The notes below the pieces were generated by a model that was not told where the DNA came from, did not search any database, and saw only the letters and a list, made by a program, of their open reading frames with translations. A DNA stretch of 64,000 nt from NCBI RefSeq assembly GCF_030131845.1, contig NZ_JASKYM010000003.1:215670-279669 (forward strand), written 5' to 3'. Below are positions 53,495 to 62,552 of this stretch, piece by piece (the first letter of the stretch is position 1; the number at the start of each line of letters is the position of its first letter). The DNA comes from Romboutsia sedimentorum (lineage in GTDB: Bacteria > Bacillota > Clostridia > Peptostreptococcales > Peptostreptococcaceae). The position numbers and the translations under genes are program-made.

Positions 53495-53975
53495 TCAAAA
53501 TATGCACATATTAATTTTAAAAGATTAAAAATATTCAGAAAAAAATGTTGATAAGTCTAATTAATTGTGAACAACTAATATATAAAAAAAAATTAAAAAT
53601 AATAAATGTTGCTTATTTTAATATAATATAAATAATTGATGTACATATTTAAACATAAAATAAAACTATATAAACTTAAATTTTGAAACTATATTTAGCA
53701 TTTAGGTTTGATAAAAAAAGAGTATAAGTAAAATTCTTAAATATAATTTTACTTATACTCTTTTTTATTAACTCATAAATTAATAGATAGCTGTATAAAA
53801 TTTAAGTATAAGGAAAAAGTTTTCCACTGTATTAATGTTAATTTGTGGATAAAATAAAATTCTGTGTGGAAAAAAATGAAAAATATAAACAATTTATCCA
53901 CAGGAACTATAAATGTTATATAAAGTTTATACAATGATATAAATTTAGAAAAATATATTTTTAAGGAGGGAAAAT
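53495..53975. promoter_or_regulatory. Intergenic region with terminator and DnaA-box cluster
   Basis: 53714-53766 is a terminator (22-bp arms starting AAAAAAGAGTATAAGT, with T run). Then within 83 bp are four DnaA-box-like nonamers: TTTTCCACT (53820), TGTGGATAA (53844, a perfect TTATCCACA on the minus strand), TGTGGAAAA (53865, one mismatch) and TTATCCACA (53894, perfect, plus strand). A further TGTTGATAA is at 53546. The surrounding sequence is extremely AT-rich. DnaA-box clusters away from oriC are known from DARS/datA-type loci. Confidence 0.6.
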
Positions 53976-54356
53976 ATGGAGGATTGCAAAATACACAAAA
54001 ATCAAATATATGTAACTTTATTTTTATGTATAGTTCCTATAATTATATGTGCAATTACTTAGATTGAATTAACAAAAGCAATGAGTAGTGAATTTTTTAT
54101 GTCTCCATATATATTATTATTACCTATATTAATAATAGTTTTGTCTGTAGTAGGAGTGAAATCTACATATTGTATGTGGGCAGGTATTATAGGTGGAGGC
54201 ATTGTTAGTATTATTTATAAAAGAGCTGGTATTTTAAAAGTATTAAATGAAACTTTAGTTACAGGAGTTTCTTGTGTAGAATATGCACCGTTTGTTATAC
54301 TTTGTTTTATAGCACCAATGATAACAACATTGTCTACATTTAATAATAAAAATTGA
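53976..54356 (+). pseudogene. Broken membrane transporter fragment (NhaC-like N terminus)
   Basis: An ATG with AAGGAGGG upstream opens 28 codons ending at TAG (54060-54062). The same frame continues as MSSEFFMSPYILLLPILIIV (a membrane segment), KSTYCMWAGIIGGGIVSIIY, and ends at 54354. The text resembles the first spans of an NhaC-type Na+/H+ antiporter or related exchanger, but the rest of such a protein is missing. Stop and truncation mark it as a remnant. Family assignment is weak. Confidence 0.55.
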
Positions 54357-54372
54357 AACTAGGGAGGTATAT

Positions 54373-55473
54373 ATGAAAAATTTTTTTGATAAAACTAAGA
54401 TATTAAACATGAATATGAAAAATAGATTTTTTAGAAGTGCTGTGTGGGAAAATCTATCAGATGACAAAGGTCATTTAACTGAAAAGTTAAAATTAGTATA
54501 TGAAAATTTAGCTAAAGGTGGAGTTGGAACAATAATAACAGGATATGCTTTTGTGCGCGAAGATGAACAGCCAAATCCAGGAATGATGGGAATATATGAT
54601 GATTCATTTATAGAAGAATATAAAGAATTAGCTAATATAGTTCATACAAATAAAAGTAATATAATAATGCAAATAGTTTATGGTGGATTTATGACTAGTT
54701 TTAATGTTGGAAAAAGGACTATATGGGGACCATCAACTATGAAATGTGAGACAACTGGTGCTATGGCTAAAGAAATGAGTAAGGAAGAAATAAAACTTTT
54801 AATAATTGATTTTGCAAATGCAGCTTTAAGAGCAAAAAAAGCAGGCTTTGATGGTATTCAAATACATGCTGCCCATGGATATTTACTTAGTCAGTTTTTA
54901 TCACCTTATTACAATAAAAGGGAAGATGAGTATGGTGGGAATATAGAGAATAGAGGAAGAATAATATTTGAAATATATGAAGCTATAAGGGGACTTGTAG
55001 GAAAAGAATTCCCTATACTTATAAAGTTAAATTCTGAAGATGGAATAAAAGAAGGTGGTCTTACAAGGGAAGATAGTATATATGTAGCTAAAAAACTAGC
55101 AGATTTAGGAATAGATGCGATAGAGGTAAGTGGAGGAAATGGAGCAATAAAGAAAGTAAGAGAAAATGGTTTAGGTGCAGGGAGAAGTAATATACCAAAA
55201 CAAAATGAGTCATATTTTAAAGAGTATGCAACTCAATTAGCTAAACAAATAAATATACCAGTAATATTGGTAGGAGGAAATAGACATTTAGATGTTATGC
55301 AGGATTTATTAAACAATACTAATATACAATATTTTAGTTTAGCAAGACCATTAATATGTGAGCCAGATTTAATTAATAAGTGGGTTCTTGGAGACATAAA
55401 ACCACCTAAGTGTGTTTCCTGTGGAAAATGCTACAAATCAGGAGACGAATCATGTATATTGAATAATAAATAA
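54373..55473 (+). CDS. Old-yellow-enzyme family NADH:flavin oxidoreductase
   Basis: A 366-residue TIM-barrel flavoprotein. Features: MKNRFFRSAVWEN start, GGFMTSF / VYGG active region, the catalytic IQIHAAHGYLLSQFLSPYYNKREDEYGG (split, ~165-195) with His pair, IEVSGGNGA, and ILVGGNRHLDVMQDLLNN. It ends with a Cys pattern CVSCGKC...SC that in larger 2,4-dienoyl-CoA-reductase-like members binds 4Fe-4S; here the NAD domain is missing. It likely reduces an enoate-type double bond; substrate unknown. AGGGAGG site. Confidence 0.9.
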   Translation: MKNFFDKTKILNMNMKNRFFRSAVWENLSDDKGHLTEKLKLVYENLAKGGVGTIITGYAFVREDEQPNPGMMGIYDDSFIEEYKELANIVHTNKSNIIMQIVYGGFMTSFNVGKRTIWGPSTMKCETTGAMAKEMSKEEIKLLIIDFANAALRAKKAGFDGIQIHAAHGYLLSQFLSPYYNKREDEYGGNIENRGRIIFEIYEAIRGLVGKEFPILIKLNSEDGIKEGGLTREDSIYVAKKLADLGIDAIEVSGGNGAIKKVRENGLGAGRSNIPKQNESYFKEYATQLAKQINIPVILVGGNRHLDVMQDLLNNTNIQYFSLARPLICEPDLINKWVLGDIKPPKCVSCGKCYKSGDESCILNNK

Positions 55474-55565
55474 ATACATATTATTAGTATTAATATAAGT
55501 GTTTATGTTCATTGGAAAGTAAAAATAGTTTATAATAAAAATAAAACAAATTATGGAGGAAATAA

Positions 55566-55937
55566 ATGAAATTTAAATTTTGTCACAATAATTTTAATGT
55601 ATTAGATCTTGAAAAGAGTTTAGAATTTTATGAAAAAGCGCTAGGTCTAAAAGAAGTAAAAAGAAAAGTAGCAGATGATGAAAGTTTTATATTGATATAC
55701 TTAGGTGATGGAGAAACAACTCATACTCTAGAATTAACATGGCTTAGAGATTGGGAAAAACCATATAACTTAGGAGACAATGAATTCCATCTAGCTTTAA
55801 GAGTAGAAGATTTTGACGGTGCATACAATTTACATAAAGAAATGGACTGTATATGTTATGAAAATAAAGAAATGGGAATATATTTTATAGCTGACCCTGA
55901 TAACTATTGGATAGAAATACTTCCAATGAATAAGTAG
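55566..55937 (+). CDS. gloA: Lactoylglutathione lyase-like glyoxalase (VOC family)
   Basis: A 123-residue vicinal-oxygen-chelate protein. Metal-site positions: His in FCHNNFNVLD (~residue 7), Glu in HTLELTWLRD (~58), His in EFHLALRVED (~77) and Glu in YWIEILPM (~118). This is the standard GloA layout. It converts the methylglyoxal hemithioacetal; clostridia without glutathione may use other thiols. Ribosome site GGAGGA. A terminator follows. Confidence 0.92.
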   Translation: MKFKFCHNNFNVLDLEKSLEFYEKALGLKEVKRKVADDESFILIYLGDGETTHTLELTWLRDWEKPYNLGDNEFHLALRVEDFDGAYNLHKEMDCICYENKEMGIYFIADPDNYWIEILPMNK

Positions 55938-55943
55938 TAATCA

Positions 55944-55977
55944 AAATGCATCAAATTTTATTTGATGTGTTTTTTAT
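55944..55977 (+). terminator. Terminator after glyoxalase gene
   Basis: CATCAAA pairs with TTTGATG across a short loop and a run of six T follows. Confidence 0.75.
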
Positions 55978-56041
55978 TGACTCAACAGATAAGAAAGGTT
56001 AATAATATAATATACAAATCAAAAATAGTGAGGTATATATT

Positions 56042-56344
56042 ATGAATAAAAATATTGTAGCAGTTTGCGAAAATGAAGCAAGTGCAAAAGCATTACAAGA
56101 ATCAGGGAAAGAATTAGGATTTAATATTAAATGCGAAATACAAAATAAGTCTAATATACAAAATGAAATTTCAGCAAAAGAAATAAGTGAATCAGCAACT
56201 GTGTTATTTGTTATAAGTTATGAAGTAGAAGATATACAAAATATAGAAAGATTTATAGATCGTGAATATTACGAAGTAGAGCCAAAGTTTGTAATAGATA
56301 ATGCTAAGGCAGTGCTTAAAGAAATCTCATCAGAATTAAATTAA
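56042..56344 (+). CDS. Orphan fructose-type PTS EIIB-like domain
   Basis: A 100-residue protein with the fold text of fructose EIIB: NIVAVC at the first strand, LGFNIKCEIQNKSNIQNEISAKEI (split), and a C-terminal YYEVEPKFVIDNAKAVLKEI. In canonical EIIB the phospho-Cys loop is CPTGIAHT; here it reads CENEASAK, so the Cys is retained but the Thr-Gly-Ile-Ala-His-Thr part is missing. It stands alone with no EIIA or EIIC. It may have a regulatory or degenerate role. AGTGAGG site. Confidence 0.7.
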   Translation: MNKNIVAVCENEASAKALQESGKELGFNIKCEIQNKSNIQNEISAKEISESATVLFVISYEVEDIQNIERFIDREYYEVEPKFVIDNAKAVLKEISSELN

Positions 56345-56352
56345 TAAAAAGT

Positions 56353-56385
56353 AAAAGCTCAGAATTATTCATCTGAGCTTATTTC
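56353..56385. terminator. Convergent terminator between EIIB-like and MarR genes
   Basis: AAGCTCAGA pairs with TCTGAGCTT, overlapping the end of the marR frame. Confidence 0.65.
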
Positions 56386-56817
56386 CATTAAGACATCTCT
56401 TAAATTTTCTAATGATGAATTTAACTTGTTGAGTTGCTCATCTGGTAAGGTTGATAACCTTTCTTTTATTGAAGAATGAACTTGCTTAAATTTAGCCTCT
56501 AAATGTTTTTCGCCCTTTTGTGTCAAAGCTATATTTATTATCCTACGATCCTTTTTATCTGGTATTCTCTCAATCATTTCCTCATCAATAAGCCTAGCAA
56601 GAAGCTTAGTCATGTTAGGAGTAGATATAAAAAGTCTTTTAGCTACATCAGAAATTGGTAATTTGCCGTTATCTTTAAGAACAACCATTATTTGAAAATG
56701 TGAATGATTTAAAGAATCATGTGGAAAACCACAATTACGTTTTATAAGCTTTTTTTGAAACAATGGCATGATAGTTACAAAGTTTTGAACTATCGAATCT
56801 AGTTTAGGATCCCTCAT
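56365..56817 (-). CDS. MarR family transcriptional regulator
   Basis: A 150-residue winged-helix repressor. Recognition text: LPISDVAKRLFISTPNMTKLLARLIDEEMIERIPD (split, ~55-88), then KKDRRIINIALTQKG (wing). It is divergent from two ABC exporter half-transporters with a promoter/operator region between them, so it is inferred to repress the exporter and respond to a drug-like ligand. Length is typical. Confidence 0.92.
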   Translation of the reverse strand: MRDPKLDSIVQNFVTIMPLFQKKLIKRNCGFPHDSLNHSHFQIMVVLKDNGKLPISDVAKRLFISTPNMTKLLARLIDEEMIERIPDKKDRRIINIALTQKGEKHLEAKFKQVHSSIKERLSTLPDEQLNKLNSSLENLRDVLMEISSDE

Positions 56818-57182
56818 CTCCTATTACCTCCATAAATATTATTTTTTATCACGTAGGAAAGTACATTTATTTTAAATTATGCACAACTATAATTCTTATA
56901 TATACTTAAATAAAATTACTATTTAAAGTATTCAAATAATGTTTTACTTTCATATGAAATTTAATAATCAATATACTTTAAAATTTAATATAATAAAATA
57001 TTGACTTTTATATAAAATCCTATATACTTAAAAAGTACAATAGTTAAAAAGTATAACTATTAATTAGTATAACTATTAATATTATACACTAAAAAGAATT
57101 TAAATGTAACAAAATATAATGCAAAAGCAAATGCTTGCACATTATACCTAAAAATTAAATCAAATGGAGGCGAGATTGAGCA
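56818..57182. promoter_or_regulatory. Divergent marR / ABC exporter regulatory region
   Basis: TTGACT (57001-57006) and TATACT (57023-57028) form the exporter promoter. Downstream, AGTATAACTATTAAT occurs twice in tandem (57050 and 57066). ATAGTTA (57040-57046) and TAACTAT (57054-57060) are inverted across 7 bp. These are likely MarR operators. The AATGGAGGCGAG site before 57183 is the ribosome site. Nothing else is visible. Confidence 0.7.
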
Positions 57183-59402
57183 ATGTTTAAGATATTAAGA
57201 TATTTAAAGCCATTCGTAGTGTCAATTATTGCAGTAGTTGCACTTTTAGTAGTTCAAGCGATGTGTGACCTTTCATTACCAGATTACACATCAAATATTG
57301 TTAATATAGGTATTCAGCAAAATGGTATAGAAAATGCTGTTCCTACTGTAATTCGAGAAAAAGAGTTAAATAAATTAAAGATTTTTATGAATGATAGTGA
57401 AAAGAATAAAGTGGAAGCTAGTTATGACTTGTTGGATAAAAATGAGTTAAGCAAGGAAGAGTATGATAAGGAAGTAGAAAAATACCCTTCTTTTAAAAAA
57501 GAAGCTTTATATAAACTAGATACTAAAGATGAAGAAAAGATAGATTCTCTTAATAAAATAATGAGTAAATCTATGGCTAGAGTTTCAGGAATAGAAATGG
57601 CAAGTGAAAAGGGAGTAATACCAAATATTCCACCAAATATGGATATATGGACATTATTACCTCAAATGCCTAAAGAACAGATAAATAAAATGACTGAAGA
57701 AATTGATAAAAAGATAAATGGATTAGATGAAAATATGTTAACTCAATCATCAATTTACTCTGTAAAAAAAGAATATAAAGCAATTGGTATAGATTTAGAT
57801 AAGCTTCAAACTAATTATATATTTAAATCTGGCGGAATAATGCTTTTAGTAGCACTTGTAAGTATGGCAGCGACAGTTACAGTTGGTTTCTTAGCAGCTA
57901 AAATTGCAGCTGGTATGGGTAAAAGCCTTCGTAAAGACGTATTTAGAAAAGTTGTAGGATTTTCAAGTATAGAATTTGATAAATTCTCAACAGCATCATT
58001 AATTACTCGTAGTACTAATGATATTCAGCAAATACAAACACTTATGGTTATGTTAGTAAGAATGGTATTTTATGCGCCAATACTTGCGATAGGTGGAGTA
58101 ATAAAAGTATTAAGTGTAGATAATTCAATGGCATGGATAATAGGAGTAGCGGTAATTGCAATATTATCATTTGTATCGATTTTATTTGGATTAGCAATAC
58201 CAAGATTTAAAATAGTTCAAAAGCTTGTAGATAAGTTAAACTTAGTAACACGTGAATCATTAACAGGTATGTTAGTTATAAGAGCATTTAGTACTCAAAA
58301 AACAGAAGAAAAAAGATTTGATGAAACTAATGAACTTCTTAGAAAAACAAACACATTTGTTAACCGTATAATGTCGATGATGATGCCTGTTATGATGCTT
58401 ATAATGAACATTATAACAATAGTAATAGTATGGGTAGGAGCTCATAATATTGATGCTGGAACTATGCAAGTAGGGGATATGATGGCGTTTATACAATATG
58501 CTATGCAAATAATAATGGCATTCTTAATGATATCAATGTTATCTGTTATATTACCAAGAGCATCAGTATCAGCTACTCGTATAAATGAAGTTTTAGCTAC
58601 AGATAGCTCAATAAAGGATGCTAAAGAACCAAAAAAATTAGGATCTGACAAAGATGGATATATAGAATTCAAAGATGTTTCATTCAAATATCCTGATGCT
58701 GAAGATAATGTTTTAAGTGATATAAGCTTTGTAGCAAAACCTGGTGAAACAACTGCATTTATAGGAAGTACAGGTAGTGGGAAATCAACACTTATAAACT
58801 TAATACCTCGTTTCTTTGATGCAACAGAAGGTGAAGTATTAGTTAATGGTAAGAATATAAAAGAAGTAAGCCAACATGAACTTAGAGAAAAAATCGGATA
58901 TGTTCCACAAAAGGGTGTTTTATTCTCAGGAACTATAGACAGTAACATAAGATATGGAGCTGAAAATGCTAGTGTAGAAGTAGTAAATAAAGCTTCAAAA
59001 ATAGCTCAAGCTATGGAATTTATAGAAAATAAAGCAGAAAAATTCAAAGCTGAAATATCACAAGGTGGTACAAATGTTTCAGGAGGTCAAAAGCAAAGAC
59101 TTTCAATTGCTAGAGCATTAGCTAAAACTCCTAAAATATTTATATTTGATGATAGTTTTTCAGCACTAGATTTAAAAACTGATGCAAAACTTAGAAAAGA
59201 ATTAAAATCTGAAGTTTCGGATTCAACAGTTCTTATAGTAGCGCAAAGAATAAGTACTATAATCAATGCAGATCAAATCGTAGTACTTGATGAAGGTAAA
59301 ATGGTGGGTATAGGAACTCACAATGAGCTTATAGAAAATTGTGAAGTATACAATCAAATTGCACTATCTCAACTTTCAAAGGAGGAGTTAGCACATGAGT
59401 AA
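57183..59402 (+). CDS. Heterodimeric ABC exporter subunit A (degenerate-site NBD)
   Basis: A 739-residue half-transporter: an ABC transmembrane domain (~6 spans) with a large extra extracellular segment (residues ~45-215) after the first span, as seen in BmrC-type subunits. The NBD has Walker A GSTGSGKST (~527), signature VSGGQKQRLSIARAL and Walker B IFIFDDSFSALD, where the catalytic Glu is replaced by Asp. That is the mark of the subunit carrying the degenerate ATP site. The stop overlaps the next gene by 8 nt. It is inferred to export drugs or lipids under MarR control. Confidence 0.93.
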   Translation: MFKILRYLKPFVVSIIAVVALLVVQAMCDLSLPDYTSNIVNIGIQQNGIENAVPTVIREKELNKLKIFMNDSEKNKVEASYDLLDKNELSKEEYDKEVEKYPSFKKEALYKLDTKDEEKIDSLNKIMSKSMARVSGIEMASEKGVIPNIPPNMDIWTLLPQMPKEQINKMTEEIDKKINGLDENMLTQSSIYSVKKEYKAIGIDLDKLQTNYIFKSGGIMLLVALVSMAATVTVGFLAAKIAAGMGKSLRKDVFRKVVGFSSIEFDKFSTASLITRSTNDIQQIQTLMVMLVRMVFYAPILAIGGVIKVLSVDNSMAWIIGVAVIAILSFVSILFGLAIPRFKIVQKLVDKLNLVTRESLTGMLVIRAFSTQKTEEKRFDETNELLRKTNTFVNRIMSMMMPVMMLIMNIITIVIVWVGAHNIDAGTMQVGDMMAFIQYAMQIIMAFLMISMLSVILPRASVSATRINEVLATDSSIKDAKEPKKLGSDKDGYIEFKDVSFKYPDAEDNVLSDISFVAKPGETTAFIGSTGSGKSTLINLIPRFFDATEGEVLVNGKNIKEVSQHELREKIGYVPQKGVLFSGTIDSNIRYGAENASVEVVNKASKIAQAMEFIENKAEKFKAEISQGGTNVSGGQKQRLSIARALAKTPKIFIFDDSFSALDLKTDAKLRKELKSEVSDSTVLIVAQRISTIINADQIVVLDEGKMVGIGTHNELIENCEVYNQIALSQLSKEELAHE

Positions 59403-61242
59403 TAAAAAAAGTGGACCAGGCGGTATGGGTGGACCTATGGGAGGAATGGCTGGAGGAGAAAAAGCCAAAGACTTTAAAGGTACTATGAAAAAGTTATTAC
59501 AACATTTAAAACCATATAAATTAGCTATGATATTTGTTGTAATATTTGCAATAGGAAGTGCAGCATTTACTATAGTTGGACCAAAAATATTAGGAAATGC
59601 AACTACTGATATATTTAAAGGATTAGTCAATAAAGTTAGTGGAACTGGAAAGGGAATAGATTTTGATTCTATTTCAAGTACACTAATTATGTTGGCAGTA
59701 TTATATGTTATAAGTGCGGTGTTCTCATTTGTTCAGACTTTTGTTACATCTGATATATCGCAAAAGGTTTCTTATAAGTTAAGAAAAGATATATCACAAA
59801 AGATAAATAAATTACCACTTAAATATTTTGATAAAAGTACACATGGTGAAGTATTATCAAGAGTAACTAATGACGTGGACGCTATAAGTCAAAATTTAAA
59901 TCAAATATTATCACAAATGATAACATCAGTAACAACACTTGTTGGGGTTCTTATAATGATGTTATCGATAAGTGTAAGTATGACTGTTATAAGTTTAATA
60001 ATTATACCAGTATCATTAATATTTATAATGTTAGTAGTTAAAAAATCTCAAGTACACTTTAAAAATCAACAAGAGTATTTAGGGCACACTAATGGTCATG
60101 TTGAAGAAATATATAGTGGACATAACATAATGAAAGCATTTAATGGGGAAGAAAAAGCAATAGCTGAATTTGAAGAATTAAATGAAACTTTATATAACTC
60201 AGCTTGGAAATCACAATTCCTATCAGGAATGATGATGCCTATAATGACTTTCATAGGTAACATAGGATATGTAGTAGTAGCTATAATGGGGGGATATCTT
60301 ACAATAAAGAAAACTATACAAGTTGGGGATATACTATCATTTATACAATATACAAGATCATTTATGCAACCAATAGCACAAACTGCTCAAGTTGCTAATG
60401 TAATGCAAGCAACAGCAGCAGCAGCAGAAAGAGTTTTTGAGTTTTTAGAAGAAGCTGAAGAAAAAGAAGAAACTAAAAATCCAGTTTCAACAAAAGGTGC
60501 AAAAGGTGAAGTAGAATTTAAAAATGTTAACTTCGGATATGACGAAGACAAAACAATAATAAATGATTTCTCAATTAATATAAAACCAGGTCAAAAAGTA
60601 GCAATAGTAGGACCAACAGGTGCTGGTAAAACTACAATAGTAAAATTACTTATGAGATTCTATGAATTAAATAGTGGAAGTATATTAATTGATGGCCATG
60701 ACTCTAAAGAATTCACACGTGATGACTTAAGAAAAATGTTTGGTATGGTACTACAAGATACTTGGTTATTCAATGGAAGTATGATGGAAAATATACGCTA
60801 TGGTAGATTAGATGCAAGTGATGAAGAAGTAATAGATGCAGCAAAACTTGCTCATGCTCATCACTTTATCAAAACTTTATCAGATGGATATAATATGGAA
60901 ATAAATGAAGAAGCAAACAACATATCTCAAGGTCAAAAACAATTATTAACAATAGCAAGAGCTATACTTGCAAATCCTAAGATATTAATATTAGATGAAG
61001 CAACAAGTTCAGTTGATACTCGTACAGAAGTGTTAATACAACAAGCTATGGAAAATCTTATGAAAGATAGAACTAGTTTTATAATAGCTCATAGATTATC
61101 AACAATAAAAAATGCAGATATAATATTAGTAATGAAAGATGGAGATATAGTAGAACAAGGAAGCCATGAAGAATTATTAAAAGCTAAAGGATTCTATGCT
61201 GATCTTTATAACAGTCAGTTTGAAGAAGTAGAAGCTTGTTAA
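59395..61242 (+). CDS. Heterodimeric ABC exporter subunit B
   Basis: A 615-residue half-transporter starting inside the previous gene's stop (ATGAGTAA). The N terminus is Gly/Met/Pro-rich (GGMGGPMGGMAGGE). Six spans are followed by an NBD with Walker A GPTGAGKTT (~405), Walker B ILILDEATSSVD (canonical Glu) and signature ISQGQKQLLTIARAI, which deviates from LSGGQ. Combined with subunit A's Asp, this gives one consensus and one degenerate ATP site, the standard asymmetric exporter design (BmrCD/LmrCD type). Confidence 0.94.
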   Translation: MSNKKSGPGGMGGPMGGMAGGEKAKDFKGTMKKLLQHLKPYKLAMIFVVIFAIGSAAFTIVGPKILGNATTDIFKGLVNKVSGTGKGIDFDSISSTLIMLAVLYVISAVFSFVQTFVTSDISQKVSYKLRKDISQKINKLPLKYFDKSTHGEVLSRVTNDVDAISQNLNQILSQMITSVTTLVGVLIMMLSISVSMTVISLIIIPVSLIFIMLVVKKSQVHFKNQQEYLGHTNGHVEEIYSGHNIMKAFNGEEKAIAEFEELNETLYNSAWKSQFLSGMMMPIMTFIGNIGYVVVAIMGGYLTIKKTIQVGDILSFIQYTRSFMQPIAQTAQVANVMQATAAAAERVFEFLEEAEEKEETKNPVSTKGAKGEVEFKNVNFGYDEDKTIINDFSINIKPGQKVAIVGPTGAGKTTIVKLLMRFYELNSGSILIDGHDSKEFTRDDLRKMFGMVLQDTWLFNGSMMENIRYGRLDASDEEVIDAAKLAHAHHFIKTLSDGYNMEINEEANNISQGQKQLLTIARAILANPKILILDEATSSVDTRTEVLIQQAMENLMKDRTSFIIAHRLSTIKNADIILVMKDGDIVEQGSHEELLKAKGFYADLYNSQFEEVEAC

Positions 61243-61261
61243 GTAAGATGATATAAAAAAC

Positions 61262-61303
61262 TAAAAGCATTAAGTTTAAATTTAAACTTAATGCTTTTTT
61301 TAT
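61262..61303 (+). terminator. Terminator after ABC exporter operon
   Basis: AAAGCATTAAGTTTAAA pairs exactly with TTTAAACTTAATGCTTT, ending in a T run. Confidence 0.9.
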
Positions 61304-61353
61304 TGGGAAATTTAATTATTTATAAAATATGAAAATATATCTTATAAATAGAG

Positions 61354-61404
61354 TTGACAGATTAAATAAAAAACTATACTATTGTATTAAGCAATTAATA
61401 CAAT
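61354..61404 (+). promoter_or_regulatory. gntR promoter with operator at start point
   Basis: TTGACA (61354-61359) with TACTAT (17-bp spacing) or TATACT (15-bp). ATTGTATTAA (61381-61390) and TTAATACAAT (61395-61404) form a perfect 10-bp inverted repeat with a 4-bp centre at the start point. This is a likely autoregulatory GntR operator. Confidence 0.75.
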
Positions 61405-61421
61405 ATGTGAGGTGAGAAAAT

Positions 61422-61787
61422 ATGGATTGGGAATTGGATAATAATAGTCCCATATATATTCAGTTAGTAGAAATAATAAAGCTGAAAATAGTATCAAGTG
61501 AAATGCCGCCAGGATCTAAATTAAGTTCTGTTAGAGATATGGCACAAGAAGCTGGGGTAAATCCTAATACGATGCAAAAAGCATTAGCAGAACTTGAAAG
61601 GCAAGGATTAGTATATAGTCAAAGGACTAGTGGAAGATTTGTAACAGAAGATAAACAGAAAACAGCAGATATGAGAAAAGAAATTGCAGATTCAGAAATA
61701 AATAATTTAAAAGAAAAATTAAGTAAGTTGGGTTATTTAAAAGATGAAATAATTGAACTTATAAGTGAAAATTTAACCAATAGCTAG
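61422..61787 (+). CDS. GntR family regulator (YtrA-like)
   Basis: A 121-residue regulator: the N-terminal winged helix is of GntR type (PIYIQLVEIIKLKIVSSEMPPGSKLSSVRDMAQ, split; ALAELERQGLVYSQRTSGRFV). The C-terminal part is a short helical tail rather than a full effector domain, which marks the YtrA subfamily. It precedes an ABC-2 transporter pair, the YtrA-YtrB-YtrC type arrangement, usually linked to cell-envelope antibiotic stress. The operator precedes its own gene. Confidence 0.9.
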   Translation: MDWELDNNSPIYIQLVEIIKLKIVSSEMPPGSKLSSVRDMAQEAGVNPNTMQKALAELERQGLVYSQRTSGRFVTEDKQKTADMRKEIADSEINNLKEKLSKLGYLKDEIIELISENLTNS

Positions 61788-61850
61788 CTATATATAGCTT
61801 TTGATATAAATAAAAAAATATGAAATTATAATAAAAAAGGGGAACAATTA

Positions 61851-62552
61851 ATGAATGATAATATAGTAGAATTTAAAAATATATATAAAAAATATGGAAA
61901 CAAAGAACTTTTCACAGATATGAATTTAGATATTCCTAAAGGTAAGATAGTTGGATTATTAGGACCTAATGGAAGTGGAAAAAGTACAATGATAAAGTTA
62001 ATGAATGGATTACTACACCCAGATAAAGGGGAAATTAATATAAATAATATGAAGCCTTCTATAGAAACTAAAAAAATAATTTCATATCTTCCAGAGAGAA
62101 CTTATCTTAATGATTGGATGAAAGTTAAAGATTTAGTTGAATTTTTTGAAGATTTTTATTCTGATTTTGATAAAGATAAAGCTGAAGATATGATTAAAAG
62201 CTTAGATATAGATATAAATGAAAAACTAAAAACTATGTCTAAAGGAACAAAAGAAAAAGTTCAACTTATTTTAGTTATGTCAAGAAAATCAGATTTATAT
62301 ATATTAGATGAGCCTATTGGTGGAGTTGACCCGGCAGCAAGAGCTTATATATTAAAAACAATAATAAAAAACTATAGTGAAGAAAGTACATTACTAATAG
62401 CAACGCACTTGATAAGCGAAATTGAGAATATATGTGATGAAGTTATATTTATATCTAAAGGAAAGATAGTGCTTCAAGGGGATGTAGATGAGATAAGAGA
62501 AGAAAAAGGAAAATCAATAGATGCATTATTTAGGGAGGAATTTGAATGTTAG
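61851..62552 (+). CDS. ABC transporter ATP-binding protein (YtrB-like)
   Basis: A 233-residue ATPase with Walker A GPNGSGKST (~residue 38), a divergent signature (LKTMSKGTKEKVQLILVM, split), Walker B LYILDEPIGGVDPAA and switch His ATHLISE. The signature is MSKGTKEKV rather than LSGGQ, usual for this class. AAGGGG site. It pairs with the permease whose ATG overlaps its stop region. Export of peptide- or antibiotic-like molecules is inferred. Confidence 0.92.
   Translation: MNDNIVEFKNIYKKYGNKELFTDMNLDIPKGKIVGLLGPNGSGKSTMIKLMNGLLHPDKGEININNMKPSIETKKIISYLPERTYLNDWMKVKDLVEFFEDFYSDFDKDKAEDMIKSLDIDINEKLKTMSKGTKEKVQLILVMSRKSDLYILDEPIGGVDPAARAYILKTIIKNYSEESTLLIATHLISEIENICDEVIFISKGKIVLQGDVDEIREEKGKSIDALFREEFEC

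Noticed and set aside
53820..53902. Chromosomal origin (oriC)
   Set aside because: DnaA boxes are present, but dnaA, dnaN, rpmH and gyrase genes, which usually flank oriC in Firmicutes, are absent in the window; kept only as a DnaA-box cluster.
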